This document shows, piece by piece, positions 17,638 through 26,533 of a stretch of DNA of 64,000 nt. The stretch's first letter is position 1. Every line of letters starts with the position of its first letter. Location: positions 372,001-436,000 of the forward strand of contig JBBQFI010000002.1 of the NCBI GenBank assembly GCA_038321775.1. The letters are read 5' to 3'. The DNA is from JBBQFI01 sp038321775. GTDB taxonomy: Bacteria; Verrucomicrobiota; Verrucomicrobiia; Chthoniobacterales; UBA10450. Made by a program: the position numbers and the translations under genes. Under the pieces are notes generated by a model, which saw nothing but the letters and a program-made list of their open reading frames with translations, searched no databases and was not told the DNA's origin.

Positions 17638-18267
17638 ATCTTCCGTCCAGGGATCGGCGGTGTTGCTGTAGCCGCGCACTTCCCAGAAGCCGAGTTTGTC
17701 TTCGGCGACGAACTCGATGGCGCGCACAAACTTGGCGCCTTTCCACGCATACAATTTGGGGATGATGATGCGCGCGGGGCCGCCGTGATCGCGCGTAATG
17801 GGACGATTGTCGAATTGGGTGGCGACGAGGACGTCGTCATCGAGCACGTCTTCCAGGCGAACGTTGCTAGTGTAACCGTCGTAACTGGTGAAGAGGACGT
17901 GTTTCACTTCCGGTTTCGGCCTAACGAGTTCGACGAGGGTGAAGAAGGCGACTCCGCGCCAGCGGCAATCGAACTTGCTCCAGGTGGTAACGCAGTGGAA
18001 ATCGCTCACGTCTTCGAATTGCGTGAGGGCGTTGAATTGTTCCCAGGTAAAGGTTTGCGGATGCTCGACCGCGCCGCCGACTTCGAGTCGCCATTCCGTG
18101 AGCGGGATGTCGGGTTTAATGCCGAGATCGAGCACGGGAAAACCAGGCGTGAGATGCTGGCCGGGCGGCAGACGATTTTCCGAGCGCATGGCCGGTTTGG
18201 CTTTGCCGCTCATTTTGCGCGCCCAACGTTCCTTACGCTCGATCAAAGAAGGATTGGGTGTGGCCAC
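17626..18267 (-). CDS. Sulfite-oxidase-like molybdopterin oxidoreductase
   Basis: The 213-residue protein is a single molybdopterin-binding domain of the sulfite oxidase superfamily. The segment VSDFHCVTTWSKFDCRWRGV contains the cysteine expected to bind molybdenum, and the C-terminal FWEVRGYSNTADPWTEDRF is typical of the short YuiH-like cytoplasmic group. No Tat signal or membrane helix is visible, which argues against MsrP. The substrate is unknown for this group. A copy of the dispersed 10-mer lies inside it at 17919. Confidence 0.85.
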   Translation of the reverse strand: MATPNPSLIERKERWARKMSGKAKPAMRSENRLPPGQHLTPGFPVLDLGIKPDIPLTEWRLEVGGAVEHPQTFTWEQFNALTQFEDVSDFHCVTTWSKFDCRWRGVAFFTLVELVRPKPEVKHVLFTSYDGYTSNVRLEDVLDDDVLVATQFDNRPITRDHGGPARIIIPKLYAWKGAKFVRAIEFVAEDKLGFWEVRGYSNTADPWTEDRFS

Positions 18268-18334
18268 GGATGGAAACTAAGCGGGAATCCGCGAAATTCG
18301 AATTTGGAGGCCAGGACTCCAGGAAGAAAAGATT

Positions 18335-18795
18335 GAATCAGGAAAGCAGGAAAAGAGGAAAATGAACTGGCTGCTTCGCTGGATTTTGAATGGAGCTTAC
18401 GCTTTCAGCCTGACGATTCGGAAATCAGCAGATCGACAGGACACGCTTGAGGCTTGTGCGCCGAGTCAGCCAGGGTAGCCAATTTCCAATGCTGACGACC
18501 ATCGAATCCTTTTCCTGGATTCCTGGTTTCCTGATTAACCCTTCCCCGCTTCTACTTTCCCGATTAAAGCGTCTGCGCAGATAACAAATCCGTGAACCAA
18601 AGAATCTGAATCAGGAACGCAGGAAAAGAGGAAAAAGATTCGACGGACGAACCGGCGAAACCTAGTCGGGAACTCTATGGATTTGGAATGGAGGCTAGGC
18701 TTTAAGGCTAACTCGGCCGTCAGCCACGCCCGCAACTTTCCTGCTTTCCTACTTTCCTGATTAACCTTCCCCGCTTCTATTTTCCTGATTGCAGT
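18335..18795. repeat. Intergenic purine/pyrimidine repeat module, direct and inverted copies
   Basis: The gene-free stretch 18268-18776 contains GAATCAGGAAAGCAGGAAAA at 18335 and again, with one change, at 18608. The complementary form (TTTCCTGATTAACCcTTCCCCGCTTCT) occurs at about 18528-18553 and 18753-18779. The pieces between them also resemble each other (GGATTT..GAATGGAG at 18391 and 18669), so this is probably one module present twice. The second copy runs into the 3' end of the next gene and supplies its stop codon. No coding potential is evident. Confidence 0.65.
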
Positions 18796-19526
18796 TGCTT
18801 GATCGCGTCGCGCAATTCGGCGGCGCGCTCGTAGCGTTCCTTCGAAATGGCGGTTTCCATTTCGCGCTGCATGATCTCGAGTTTCGAGAGCGGACGTTTG
18901 GCGCTGATTTCTTCCAGCCACTCTTCCAGGAACGCGAGCTCGGAACTTTTTTGCGCGAGCTCTGGGAAACTCGATTGCTGGAAAAATTCCGTGATGGTGT
19001 CGCGCCCGCGCTCAATCTCGCGCATGGCTTCGGGGAATTTTCCTTCACCGAGAAGAATGGAAGCCTTCGCCCGCGTGTTCATCATGAGGACGTAGGGACG
19101 AAATTGCTGGAAACTCCAGACGACTTCTTCGCGATCGGTGTGCGCGGCGACAAAAGCGAAGAGGTCGAGATTGCGTTGCGTGTCGCGAATGACGCCGAGG
19201 AAATCGTTGATCTGAAAAAGGCTGAGGTAACGATGATAATACTGAATGCCTTCCTGCTGCAGCTCGGCGCTTTGCTCGGGCGTGAGCTGATAAACTTCGC
19301 CGCGTTCCGCCGTGCGCTGGGCGCGACGTTGGTGATAGACGAGCAAGGACTCGACGTTGTGCGGGCGTTGCCCGTCAGGCCGGCCTTCCATTTCCATCTG
19401 GAGGACACCGAGATCGATGCGTAGTTGCAATTTCTCGCGGCCATCAAGACCCATGACCTTGCGAACCTTGATCGAGCCAGGTTCGTGCGGCCAATCTTTT
19501 ACGAGCGAGTTTAAGTCGAAGCTCAT
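18777..19526 (-). CDS. UvrB/UvrC-motif-containing protein
   Basis: The 249-residue protein ends in a UvrB/UvrC motif of about 35 residues (LSKLEIMQREMETAISKERYERAAELRDAI), a helical hairpin used for protein contact. The N-terminal part (GREKLQLRIDLGVLQMEMEGRPDG) is shared with a family of uncharacterised proteins often found in Planctomycetes and Verrucomicrobia; the middle is helical. It is not a nuclease or helicase. The last residues QSGK and the TAG stop are encoded by the intergenic repeat, so the C-terminus may differ between relatives. Confidence 0.75.
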   Translation of the reverse strand: MSFDLNSLVKDWPHEPGSIKVRKVMGLDGREKLQLRIDLGVLQMEMEGRPDGQRPHNVESLLVYHQRRAQRTAERGEVYQLTPEQSAELQQEGIQYYHRYLSLFQINDFLGVIRDTQRNLDLFAFVAAHTDREEVVWSFQQFRPYVLMMNTRAKASILLGEGKFPEAMREIERGRDTITEFFQQSSFPELAQKSSELAFLEEWLEEISAKRPLSKLEIMQREMETAISKERYERAAELRDAIKQLQSGK

Positions 19527-19612
19527 GTTGCTAATGATCGAACACTAGAGGTTCGTTTGTCAACGGGTTGCCGGTTTGATGTTAGTGACACGCCGTTCCA
19601 TGTTGGCGTTAC

Positions 19613-20503
19613 GTGGAACAGGAAATCGAATCCTTCATTCGTTTCCTCGCGGTCGAGCGCGGTCTCTCGGATAATTACCAACTCTCGACCCGACGATCGT
19701 TGACGGAATTTGCGGAGTGGTGCGCGCAGGCGCGCGGCCTAACGAATGCGCGCGAGGTGAAGCAGCCGTTGATCAGCGAATATCTCGGCGTGCGGAAACG
19801 GAGCGGACTGGCTGCGTCTTCGATCAAGTTGATCGTGGTGGCGCTGAAAATTTTTTTTCGCTTTCTCGCAGGCAACGGTTTGCTCACGCGCGATCCGACA
19901 GAGGCACTGACCTTGCCGCGGATCGAACGTTATCTGCCGGAGACGTTGAACGAATTGCAGGTCGAACAATTGATCGAGAGCGTCGATACGAAACAACCGC
20001 GCGGGTTGCGCGATCGCGCCATGATCGAGCTGCTTTACGCGAGTGGGCTCCGCGTTTCCGAATTGGCGAATGCGCGCCTGGAAAATTTCGACACGAACGA
20101 GCGCATCCTGCGGGTGACCGGCAAAGGAAACAAAACGCGACTGGTTCCCGTCGGCCAAAAAGCCTGCGCGGCGATGGCGAGTTACATTTCGACGGAGCGG
20201 CCAAAAATGGTGAAGCGTCGCACCGGTAGCGAGATATTCCTGTCAATGCGCGGAACGAAATTAACGACGACGCGCATCTGGCAAATCGTGAAGGAATGCG
20301 CGCGACGTTCGGGCTTGGAGACGAATATTTATCCGCATTTGTTGCGGCATAGTTTCGCCACGCATCTGCTCAGCAACGGCGCCGATCTGCGCATCATCCA
20401 GGAAATGCTGGGGCACGCGGATATTTCGACGACGCAGGTTTACACGCACGTGGATCAACAGCGGTTGAAAGCGGTCCATCGCAAATTCCATCCGCGCGCG
20501 TGA
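19613..20503 (+). CDS. xerD: Tyrosine recombinase XerC/XerD family
   Basis: The 296-residue protein has a SAM-like N-terminal core-binding domain and a C-terminal catalytic domain. All catalytic residues are visible: Arg in ASGLRVSEL, Lys in GKGNKTR, HxxR in HLLRHSFATHLL, His in LGHADISTTQ, and the nucleophile Tyr in VYTHV. XerC/XerD resolve chromosome dimers at dif. The length and RxxS spacing suit a housekeeping Xer protein rather than a phage integrase, and no attachment site or mobile element flanks it. It starts at a GTG. XerC and XerD cannot be separated by eye. Confidence 0.88.
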   Translation: MEQEIESFIRFLAVERGLSDNYQLSTRRSLTEFAEWCAQARGLTNAREVKQPLISEYLGVRKRSGLAASSIKLIVVALKIFFRFLAGNGLLTRDPTEALTLPRIERYLPETLNELQVEQLIESVDTKQPRGLRDRAMIELLYASGLRVSELANARLENFDTNERILRVTGKGNKTRLVPVGQKACAAMASYISTERPKMVKRRTGSEIFLSMRGTKLTTTRIWQIVKECARRSGLETNIYPHLLRHSFATHLLSNGADLRIIQEMLGHADISTTQVYTHVDQQRLKAVHRKFHPRA

Positions 20504-20552
20504 ATTGTTTTAATTTGGCGACGGTGGAAGACCGCCGCTAGAGTTTGCGTCC

Positions 20553-22355
20553 ATGAAGCGTTTATTTTGGATCGTTCTCATCGCGCTCATCACCGCGGCC
20601 GCGATTTGGTACGGACTGCGCGTGGCGGAAAAAAATGCGACGAGAACCGTGACCTCACTCCTCCCGGGCGAAACGCTTCTCGTCGTCCACCTGCCGGACT
20701 TCAACCACACCCGCGGTCAGTGGCATCAAACCGACATCCACCAGATCCGGCAGGAACCGGCGGTGCGCGATTTTTTGCAGAAGCCGCTTTCCAGGATTCC
20801 GAAATCGCAGACTGCCTCTGAAGATTTGGCGGAGTTCGAGAAACTTGAGCCGAAAGATATTTTTCTCGCCGTCACATCGTGGACGGACGGTTTGAAACTG
20901 GCGGCGGGCTTCCGTTTCAAGGGTCGCGTGGACGATGCAGAAAAGCTTGTCGCGAAATGGCGAACGAAGCTGCTGGCGAAATCGCCGGAAACAAAAAGCG
21001 AAACGGTCGCGTATGAGCAGCATCAAATTCAAACCTTCACCTCGATGGGTCAAATGCTCGCGACGGTTTACGATAAGGATTGGTTTCTGGCAGCGAACGA
21101 TTTGACGGAGCTAAAGGCGATTCTCGATCGCGTCGATGACCGATCCAAGGGTCACGGCACGACGCTGGCGGACGATGCGACTTTCTCCGCGGCATTCAAA
21201 CACATGCCGCCGAGTTACGCGGCGTTGGTTTACGGACGGTTCGATCGCTATTTCGAGAAGATGATGCCGATCCTTTCGGCGAGCGGAGCGAACCTCTCAG
21301 CGGGCCCGACACCAATTTACCGGCAACTACATGCGTTTTGCGGAACGCTCGGCTTCGAGGGCGGAAAAATTCACGACGTGCTCTTCATCGGGATGCCTCA
21401 ACTGGTGACCGGTTCTATCACTCGCGACTCGCTCGTTCTGGGAACGAAGGACACGTTTTTTTATCTCGATACCTTCCTGAATTTGCCTAACCAAATGACC
21501 TGGCCGATGAGCGGACCGCTTGGATCTGGTCTCCCGGGCGCGCTCCAAAAATTTGTGGGGGCCGCAGCCAACAGCGGCATCTCGATGGAAGAATGGAATT
21601 CTGCCTTTGGCCCGGAACTGGGGATGTTGGGCGACTGGCCCGCCGGCGCGCAATGGCCGGCGTTGCTCGCAACCGTGCCAATAAAGGATCAGGCGAAGGC
21701 CGATCAGATTTTCTCGAAGATGACAACTTCTCCGGATGGGACTGCGGCGGTGCAGGATAAAGACGGAGTTCGATATTTTACCATGCGAAGTGCTGGCGGT
21801 CCGTTCTCGATTGCGCCAACGGTCGCTTTGTCGAAAAAAATGCTGATCGCCGGCACGAGTGAGAGCGAGGTGGAAGACGGAGTAAAACGAAGCGCGAACG
21901 CAAAATCGGAGCTGGCAGACTCCGGTAATTTTCGCGACGCGGAAAAGCTCGTGCCGCCGGCCAAAAACGCGCTTTTTTACATTGATTCCGCGCTCCTTTA
22001 TTCGCGGCTCGATGCCGCGCTGCGGCCAATCCTCCTAATGGGCGCCGCATTTATTCCATCGATCAGTGAGAATGTGGACCTGACAAAATTTCCGCCCGCG
22101 GAGACGATCACAAAACATCTCAGTCCGATCGTGATGTCGCAAAATTATCAGACAGACGGATATGTCACCGAATCGGTCGGCCCGGTGACGATTTATCAGG
22201 CTGCGGGAAGCGTCGCTTTGGTCGCGGGCGTTGCGATGTGGTATCAACAACAGAGTTCGGGCTCAGGTCCGTTTCACAATCTCACGCCGTCCATCTCGTC
22301 CCCCCAATCTGGCGGGACTTTACTACCCTCGCCTAATCCATCTGGCACACCGTAG
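20553..22355 (+). CDS. Membrane-anchored periplasmic protein of unknown function
   Basis: The 600-residue protein has an N-terminal signal anchor (LFWIVLIALITAAAIWYGL) and a large extracytoplasmic part with features of DUF3352-type proteins: an early VTSLLPGETLLVVHLPDF strand, a FLAVTSWTDGLKLAAGFRFKG segment and repeated KTDQADKIFSKM-like blocks. A second hydrophobic segment near residue 560 and a Ser/Pro-rich tail end it. I cannot assign a function. It follows xerD after 49 bases and may be on its own transcript. Confidence 0.65.
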   Translation: MKRLFWIVLIALITAAAIWYGLRVAEKNATRTVTSLLPGETLLVVHLPDFNHTRGQWHQTDIHQIRQEPAVRDFLQKPLSRIPKSQTASEDLAEFEKLEPKDIFLAVTSWTDGLKLAAGFRFKGRVDDAEKLVAKWRTKLLAKSPETKSETVAYEQHQIQTFTSMGQMLATVYDKDWFLAANDLTELKAILDRVDDRSKGHGTTLADDATFSAAFKHMPPSYAALVYGRFDRYFEKMMPILSASGANLSAGPTPIYRQLHAFCGTLGFEGGKIHDVLFIGMPQLVTGSITRDSLVLGTKDTFFYLDTFLNLPNQMTWPMSGPLGSGLPGALQKFVGAAANSGISMEEWNSAFGPELGMLGDWPAGAQWPALLATVPIKDQAKADQIFSKMTTSPDGTAAVQDKDGVRYFTMRSAGGPFSIAPTVALSKKMLIAGTSESEVEDGVKRSANAKSELADSGNFRDAEKLVPPAKNALFYIDSALLYSRLDAALRPILLMGAAFIPSISENVDLTKFPPAETITKHLSPIVMSQNYQTDGYVTESVGPVTIYQAAGSVALVAGVAMWYQQQSSGSGPFHNLTPSISSPQSGGTLLPSPNPSGTP

Positions 22356-22478
22356 ATCCGTCAATTGGAACGTGCCTTTTTGTCCTAGTGTCGCTCTCGT
22401 GACACTGGCCAGGAAAGGACGGTTTTTCGCTTACAAAATAGCTGCGGAGCCACAAAAATATGCTAACCTTGCCGCCTT

Positions 22479-22796
22479 ATGGCTATTCTCAAGAACAACG
22501 CGTTTTCTCGTCGAGTTCCCGACCTGGTTACAGAGGAATTAGTCGCGATTCTTTCCCGACGATCGTCCTTTGAGTTCAAGCAGCTTTTTGACATCGTGCA
22601 TGAAAATCTTCGGGCGCGCAATGCCGCCAGCGGCGGCGAGGAAATGCTGCGACTGAGATCTTACGAGAAATTGCAAAATCTCGTCGCGCGCGGCGCGGTG
22701 AAAAAGACGGGTAAGAAATATAAAGGATTGCGCGCGGCCTTGGCGGCGGCGATCGCGCCACAGAATGGCTATCCGCACACCCCTGCGGTAAAGTAA
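22479..22796 (+). CDS. Small basic hypothetical protein
   Basis: The 105-residue protein is hydrophilic, helical and basic (RSYEKLQNLVARGAVKKTGKKYKGL), with a pattern that could fit a small winged helix: two predicted helices followed by a basic beta-hairpin-like segment. I do not recognise the family. It starts at a clear ATG and ends 40 bases before nuoA. Confidence 0.6.
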   Translation: MAILKNNAFSRRVPDLVTEELVAILSRRSSFEFKQLFDIVHENLRARNAASGGEEMLRLRSYEKLQNLVARGAVKKTGKKYKGLRAALAAAIAPQNGYPHTPAVK

Positions 22797-22836
22797 CGCT
22801 CGGGATTGGACTAAACGCGGCGAGAGCTTGAACGGA

Positions 22837-23208
22837 ATGCTCCGCGAATACATACCAGTTTTGCTTCAGGCGGTGGTGGCGATCGGTTTCGCCGTCTCCG
22901 CCATCCTCGTCAGCATCATTCTCGGCAAGACCGCGCGCCGAACGCGCACGAAAGACACCGCTTATGAATGCGGAATGGTGCCGCAAGGTGAAGCAGTCCC
23001 GCGCTTCAGCGTTAAGTTCTACCTGGTCGCGATGCTCTTCATTCTTTTCGATTTGGAGATCGTTTTTATGTATCCGTGGGCGGTCGTTTACAAAGAAGCG
23101 ATCGTGCAGAGTAAAATGATTTTCTGGAGCATGCTCAGCTTCGCAACCATTTTGATGGTCGGCTACGTTTATGCGCTGAAAAAAGGCGCGTTCGACTGGA
23201 AAAACTAA
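22837..23208 (+). CDS. nuoA: NADH-quinone oxidoreductase subunit A
   Basis: The 123-residue protein has three membrane helices and the NuoA hallmarks: DTAYECGMVPQGEA in the first loop, with the conserved Cys, and RFSVKFYLVAMLFILFDLEI with the acidic residues of the second helix. It belongs to the membrane arm of complex I. I chose the ATG at 22837; a TTG at 22828 is in frame. No nuoB-N genes follow; the next genes are a Dabb protein and a glycosyltransferase, so nuoA is separated from the rest of the complex here. Confidence 0.9.
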   Translation: MLREYIPVLLQAVVAIGFAVSAILVSIILGKTARRTRTKDTAYECGMVPQGEAVPRFSVKFYLVAMLFILFDLEIVFMYPWAVVYKEAIVQSKMIFWSMLSFATILMVGYVYALKKGAFDWKN

Positions 23209-23306
23209 CGCGTACGCGCGCGAAATTTAATCCAAGGCGGCGGAGGAATTTCCGTTTTGGTTTATCGCTTGCGCAAGAAGCGCTCCCCGCCTAAACCTTA
23301 CCCTCC

Positions 23307-23624
23307 ATGGTTCATCACATTGTTCTCTTCAAATTGAAGCCTGAAGTCACGCCTGCGCGCGTGGAAGAAATGATGATGAATGCGCGCATGCAACTGCTCA
23401 AGATTCAGGAAGTTCTCAGCATCAAGTGCGGCAAGCGCATCGATTCCGAAATGCCGTGGCCATTTTTTATCGCGATCGATTTTGAGTCGATGGATAAGTA
23501 TGAAATTTTTCGGGAAGATCCGATCCAGGTGAAATTCATGGAAGAAGTGATCAAGCCGAACACGTCCGACGCCCTCACGCTCGATTTCGAAATGGATCCA
23601 GGGAAAGACGTTCGGTTTTCCTAG
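23307..23624 (+). CDS. Dabb (stress-responsive A/B barrel) domain protein
   Basis: The 105-residue protein begins MVHHIVLFKLKPEVTPARVEEM and continues with the beta-alpha-beta pattern of the dimeric alpha/beta-barrel fold, including the FFIAIDFESMDKYEIFREDP segment. Members of this family act as small dimers and usually have no known reaction. It lies 98 bases after nuoA. No catalytic residues are obvious. Confidence 0.8.
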   Translation: MVHHIVLFKLKPEVTPARVEEMMMNARMQLLKIQEVLSIKCGKRIDSEMPWPFFIAIDFESMDKYEIFREDPIQVKFMEEVIKPNTSDALTLDFEMDPGKDVRFS

Positions 23625-23628
23625 TCGA

Positions 23629-23656
23629 TTCGGAATCCCGAAAGCTTCTTTCCTTT
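23629..23656 (+). terminator. Weak terminator candidate after the Dabb gene
   Basis: A 5-bp stem TTCGG/CCGAA with an AATC loop (23629-23642) begins 4 bases past the Dabb stop and is followed by a T-rich run. The stem is short, so this is only a candidate. Confidence 0.3.
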
Positions 23657-23676
23657 TCGTCATTTGAAATTCGAAA

Positions 23677-25557
23677 GTGCGACTCGCTTACCTTTATTCC
23701 CGTTATCCGGTCCTTTCGCAGACCTTCTGCGACATGGAAATGCTGGAGCTGGAGCGGCGCGGCTACGATTTAGTGATTGGCTCGGTGCATTCGCCGTTGA
23801 CCAGTCTGCGCCATGAACATCTGCAGCGACTAAAAGCGCCGATCCATTACGCGCCGCCGCAGTCTGTTCTTAAACTCTGGGAAAAAAAGGCGAAGGAGAA
23901 TGGCCAGTGGCCGCAATCTCTTATCGATGCGCATGAACAAAAATATGGTGCGCCGTTCAAAGCCGCTCTGCGCGCGCGCAACGCTCTTTATTTTGCGGAA
24001 TTGTTTCGGAAAGAAGGAGTCGAGCATGTCCACGTCCACTTTGCCAATCGCGCAGCACACACCGCGATTTTTCTCAAGGCGCTGACCGGAATTCCATTCA
24101 GCGTCTCAGCGCACGGCCAGGATTTCATGTCCGATCTCGCGCAGGACGATCTCCTCCGCGAAATCTGCGACGGGGCGGAATTTGTCGCGGTCGAGACTGA
24201 CTATAGCCGGAAGCTCCTGCAGAAACGCTGTCCCGAATCGGCAGCGAAGATTCATCGCGTTTACAACGGGATGGATCTGAAAAATTTCCGCGAATCGCAG
24301 GCGCCAACGGATGCTTCGGGACCGTTGCGAATTCTGAGCGTCGGCCGGCTCGTGGCTTTCAAAGGTTTCGAAAATCTCATCGCCGCGTGCGCATTGCTGC
24401 GGGCAAAGCAACTCGACTTTAGTTGCGAGATTATTGGCGACGGACCATTGCGCGAGGAACTGCAAACGCGGATCGATGACGCGCAATTGAGTTCTCACGT
24501 AACGCTGCGCGGTTCGTTGAGCCAGGCAAACGTGTTCGAAGCGTTGCAGCGATGCGATATCTTCGCTCTCGCTTCGATCGTCGATAAAGCTGGAGCAAGC
24601 GATGTGTTCCCGACCGTCATTCAGGAAGCGATGGGTTGCGCGCGGCCAGTCGTCTCCACGCGACTCGCCGGGATTCCTGAAACTGTCATCGGCGGCGAGA
24701 CTGGTTTTTTGGTTTCACCAAATGACGTGCCAGCGCTGGCAGAAGCGTTGGAAAAACTGCTGCACAGCCGCGACCTGCGCTTTGAGCTGGGGGCCGCGGG
24801 AAAAGCCCGCATCGAAAAGCACTTTCAAATCGAAACTACCATCGCGCCGCTACTCGATCTCTTCGGCGTGACGCGAAAAACAGCTTCACCTGCGCATCGC
24901 GAGATCACAGAAAATAATGTCGGCTACCTGATCGATCTCTGGCCGGACGATCACTTACCGATGCTGGAGAAGGAACTTTCCGAGATGGAGCGACGGAACG
25001 TAAATGTCACCACGTTCGTCTGCCGCGTTGCTCCCGAAAGTCGTCTCAGCACGATCCAGGAACAAGTCGCGCCGAAATTGGAATTTCTTCCGGATGCGAT
25101 GGCGATCGAAGCAGATTGGCTGGCCAATCCAGAACTCGCGCATCAACTTGAGAACGATCGTGCAACGGAAACGGATCGGGCGCCGGCCGACATTTTCCTG
25201 CAGCAGGCACATTTTGCGCTCGCCTTGAGCAAATGGATTTTGCACAAAAAAATCTCGCATCTGCACGCCACGAGTTCGCGCGCTTTAATCTGCGGAGTGA
25301 TGTTAAAGAAAATGCATGGCCTTAGTCTGAGCGCGACGATTGAATCGCGGCCGGCGGTTCAGCGACAGGTGCTGGAGAGCGCGCTGCAAAATTGCGTGGG
25401 CGGCCGCGCAAACGATCGCGATCTAACCGAACGCCTCGGCAGCGGATTTTCTTTTGAAGCAGCCATCCTCGGGATTGGTCTAAGCCGAAGCGATCGTTTC
25501 TGGCGGGAATGGGCGGAACTTCTTGCGCAATGGAGCGGAGGAAAACAAAGCGCGTGA
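23677..25557 (+). CDS. GT4-type glycosyltransferase with an added second acceptor-type domain
   Basis: The 626-residue protein starts with a complete GT-B enzyme of family GT4: acceptor domain residues 1-195 (LYSRYPVLSQTFCDMEM, HVHFANRAAHTA, SAHGQDFM) and donor domain residues 210-395 (GRLVAFKGFENLI, GDGPLREEL, VFPTVIQEAMGCARPVVST with the EAMxxxxP signature). Residues about 410-590 then repeat the acceptor-domain pattern (VGYLIDLWPDDHLPMLEKEL, HLHATSSRALICGVML) without a donor domain. It probably adds a sugar in cell-surface polysaccharide synthesis, in keeping with the overlapping rmlA gene. It starts at GTG. Confidence 0.8.
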   Translation: MRLAYLYSRYPVLSQTFCDMEMLELERRGYDLVIGSVHSPLTSLRHEHLQRLKAPIHYAPPQSVLKLWEKKAKENGQWPQSLIDAHEQKYGAPFKAALRARNALYFAELFRKEGVEHVHVHFANRAAHTAIFLKALTGIPFSVSAHGQDFMSDLAQDDLLREICDGAEFVAVETDYSRKLLQKRCPESAAKIHRVYNGMDLKNFRESQAPTDASGPLRILSVGRLVAFKGFENLIAACALLRAKQLDFSCEIIGDGPLREELQTRIDDAQLSSHVTLRGSLSQANVFEALQRCDIFALASIVDKAGASDVFPTVIQEAMGCARPVVSTRLAGIPETVIGGETGFLVSPNDVPALAEALEKLLHSRDLRFELGAAGKARIEKHFQIETTIAPLLDLFGVTRKTASPAHREITENNVGYLIDLWPDDHLPMLEKELSEMERRNVNVTTFVCRVAPESRLSTIQEQVAPKLEFLPDAMAIEADWLANPELAHQLENDRATETDRAPADIFLQQAHFALALSKWILHKKISHLHATSSRALICGVMLKKMHGLSLSATIESRPAVQRQVLESALQNCVGGRANDRDLTERLGSGFSFEAAILGIGLSRSDRFWREWAELLAQWSGGKQSA

Positions 25558-26465
25558 AGAAGAAAGCCATTCTTCTCGCCGGCGGCGCGGGCACGCGGCT
25601 CTTTCCGCTGACCAAGATCGTCTGTAAGCAGCTGCTTCCGGTTTACGACAAACCGATGATTTGTTATCCGCTGGCGACGTTGATGCTCGGCGGATTGCGC
25701 GAGATATTAATTATCTCAACGCCGAAGGACGTGCCGATGTTGCGCGATTTTCTTGGGGACGGTTCGCAACTGGGGATCGCGATTTCCTACATCGAACAGC
25801 CCAAGCCGGAAGGAATTGCGCAGGCATTTCTCCTTGGCGCGGACTTCATCGGTAATGGGGGTGTCTCGCTTATTCTCGGCGACAATATTTTCTACGGTAA
25901 ACTCGATTTCTATCGTCAAGCGCTCGAAATCGAAAAAGGCGCCTGCATTTTCGGTTACCAGGTACGAGATCCGGAACGGTACGGCGTCGTCGAGTTTGGC
26001 GAGGACGGACGCGCGATCAGTCTCGAAGAAAAACCCAGGCACCCGAAAAGTCAGTTCGCCGTTCCAGGGTTGTATGTTTACGACGATCAGGTCGTGGAAA
26101 TTTGTCGCTCGCTGCGTCCATCCGCACGTGGGGAATTGGAAATCACCGACCTGAATCGCGTTTATCTCCAGAAAAATCAGTTATTCGTCCGGCTGCTGGG
26201 TCGAGGTATGGCGTGGCTTGATACCGGAACCCAGACAAGTTTGCTCGAAGCGGGCAACTACATCGCGACGATCGAACATCGACAGGGGCTGAAGGTGGCA
26301 TGCCTGGAAGAGGTCGCGCTGCGCATGGGATTCATCGATCAACGCCGGCTCAACGAAATCATCGATCGGTTGCCCAAGGCGGAATATCGCGATTATCTGC
26401 GCCTCGTCTGCGACGAAGGTCCCGGGGCGTCACTGCCAGAACCGGCAGCCGATTTCGCCAAGTAA
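25554..26465 (+). CDS. rmlA: Glucose-1-phosphate thymidylyltransferase-like nucleotidyltransferase
   Basis: The 303-residue enzyme matches RmlA/RfbA closely: GGAGTRLFPLTK nucleotide-binding loop, KQLLPVYDKPMICYPLATLM, LGDGSQLGI and the ILGDNIFYG metal-site segment. It makes dTDP-glucose, the first step to dTDP-rhamnose and other surface sugars. I chose the GTG at 25554, overlapping the glycosyltransferase stop and preceded at about 12 bases by a GGAGG-like site; starts at 25509 or 25530 would add 8-15 unlikely residues. rmlB-D are not in the window. Confidence 0.88.
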   Translation: MKKKAILLAGGAGTRLFPLTKIVCKQLLPVYDKPMICYPLATLMLGGLREILIISTPKDVPMLRDFLGDGSQLGIAISYIEQPKPEGIAQAFLLGADFIGNGGVSLILGDNIFYGKLDFYRQALEIEKGACIFGYQVRDPERYGVVEFGEDGRAISLEEKPRHPKSQFAVPGLYVYDDQVVEICRSLRPSARGELEITDLNRVYLQKNQLFVRLLGRGMAWLDTGTQTSLLEAGNYIATIEHRQGLKVACLEEVALRMGFIDQRRLNEIIDRLPKAEYRDYLRLVCDEGPGASLPEPAADFAK

Positions 26466-26471
26466 GCGGGG

Positions 26472-26486
26472 AGCGGCAGGGCCGCT
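26472..26486 (+). terminator. Hairpin after rmlA
   Basis: AGCGGC and GCCGCT form a 6-bp stem with a 3-base loop, starting 6 bases after the rmlA stop. No T-run follows directly; the hairpin could be a processing or weak stop signal between rmlA and the pseudopilin cluster. Confidence 0.35.
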
Positions 26487-26533
26487 ATGGAAATTATAAA
26501 TAAGGGCACGTCGATTGCTGCCTATTCCGGTGA

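Noticed and set aside
18535..18921. 128-codon minus-strand open frame
   Set aside because: It runs through the repeat module into an alternative frame of the UvrB/UvrC-motif gene.
19613..20503. Phage or genomic-island integrase
   Set aside because: Length and motifs suit housekeeping Xer proteins; no att-like repeats, tRNA or phage genes are adjacent.
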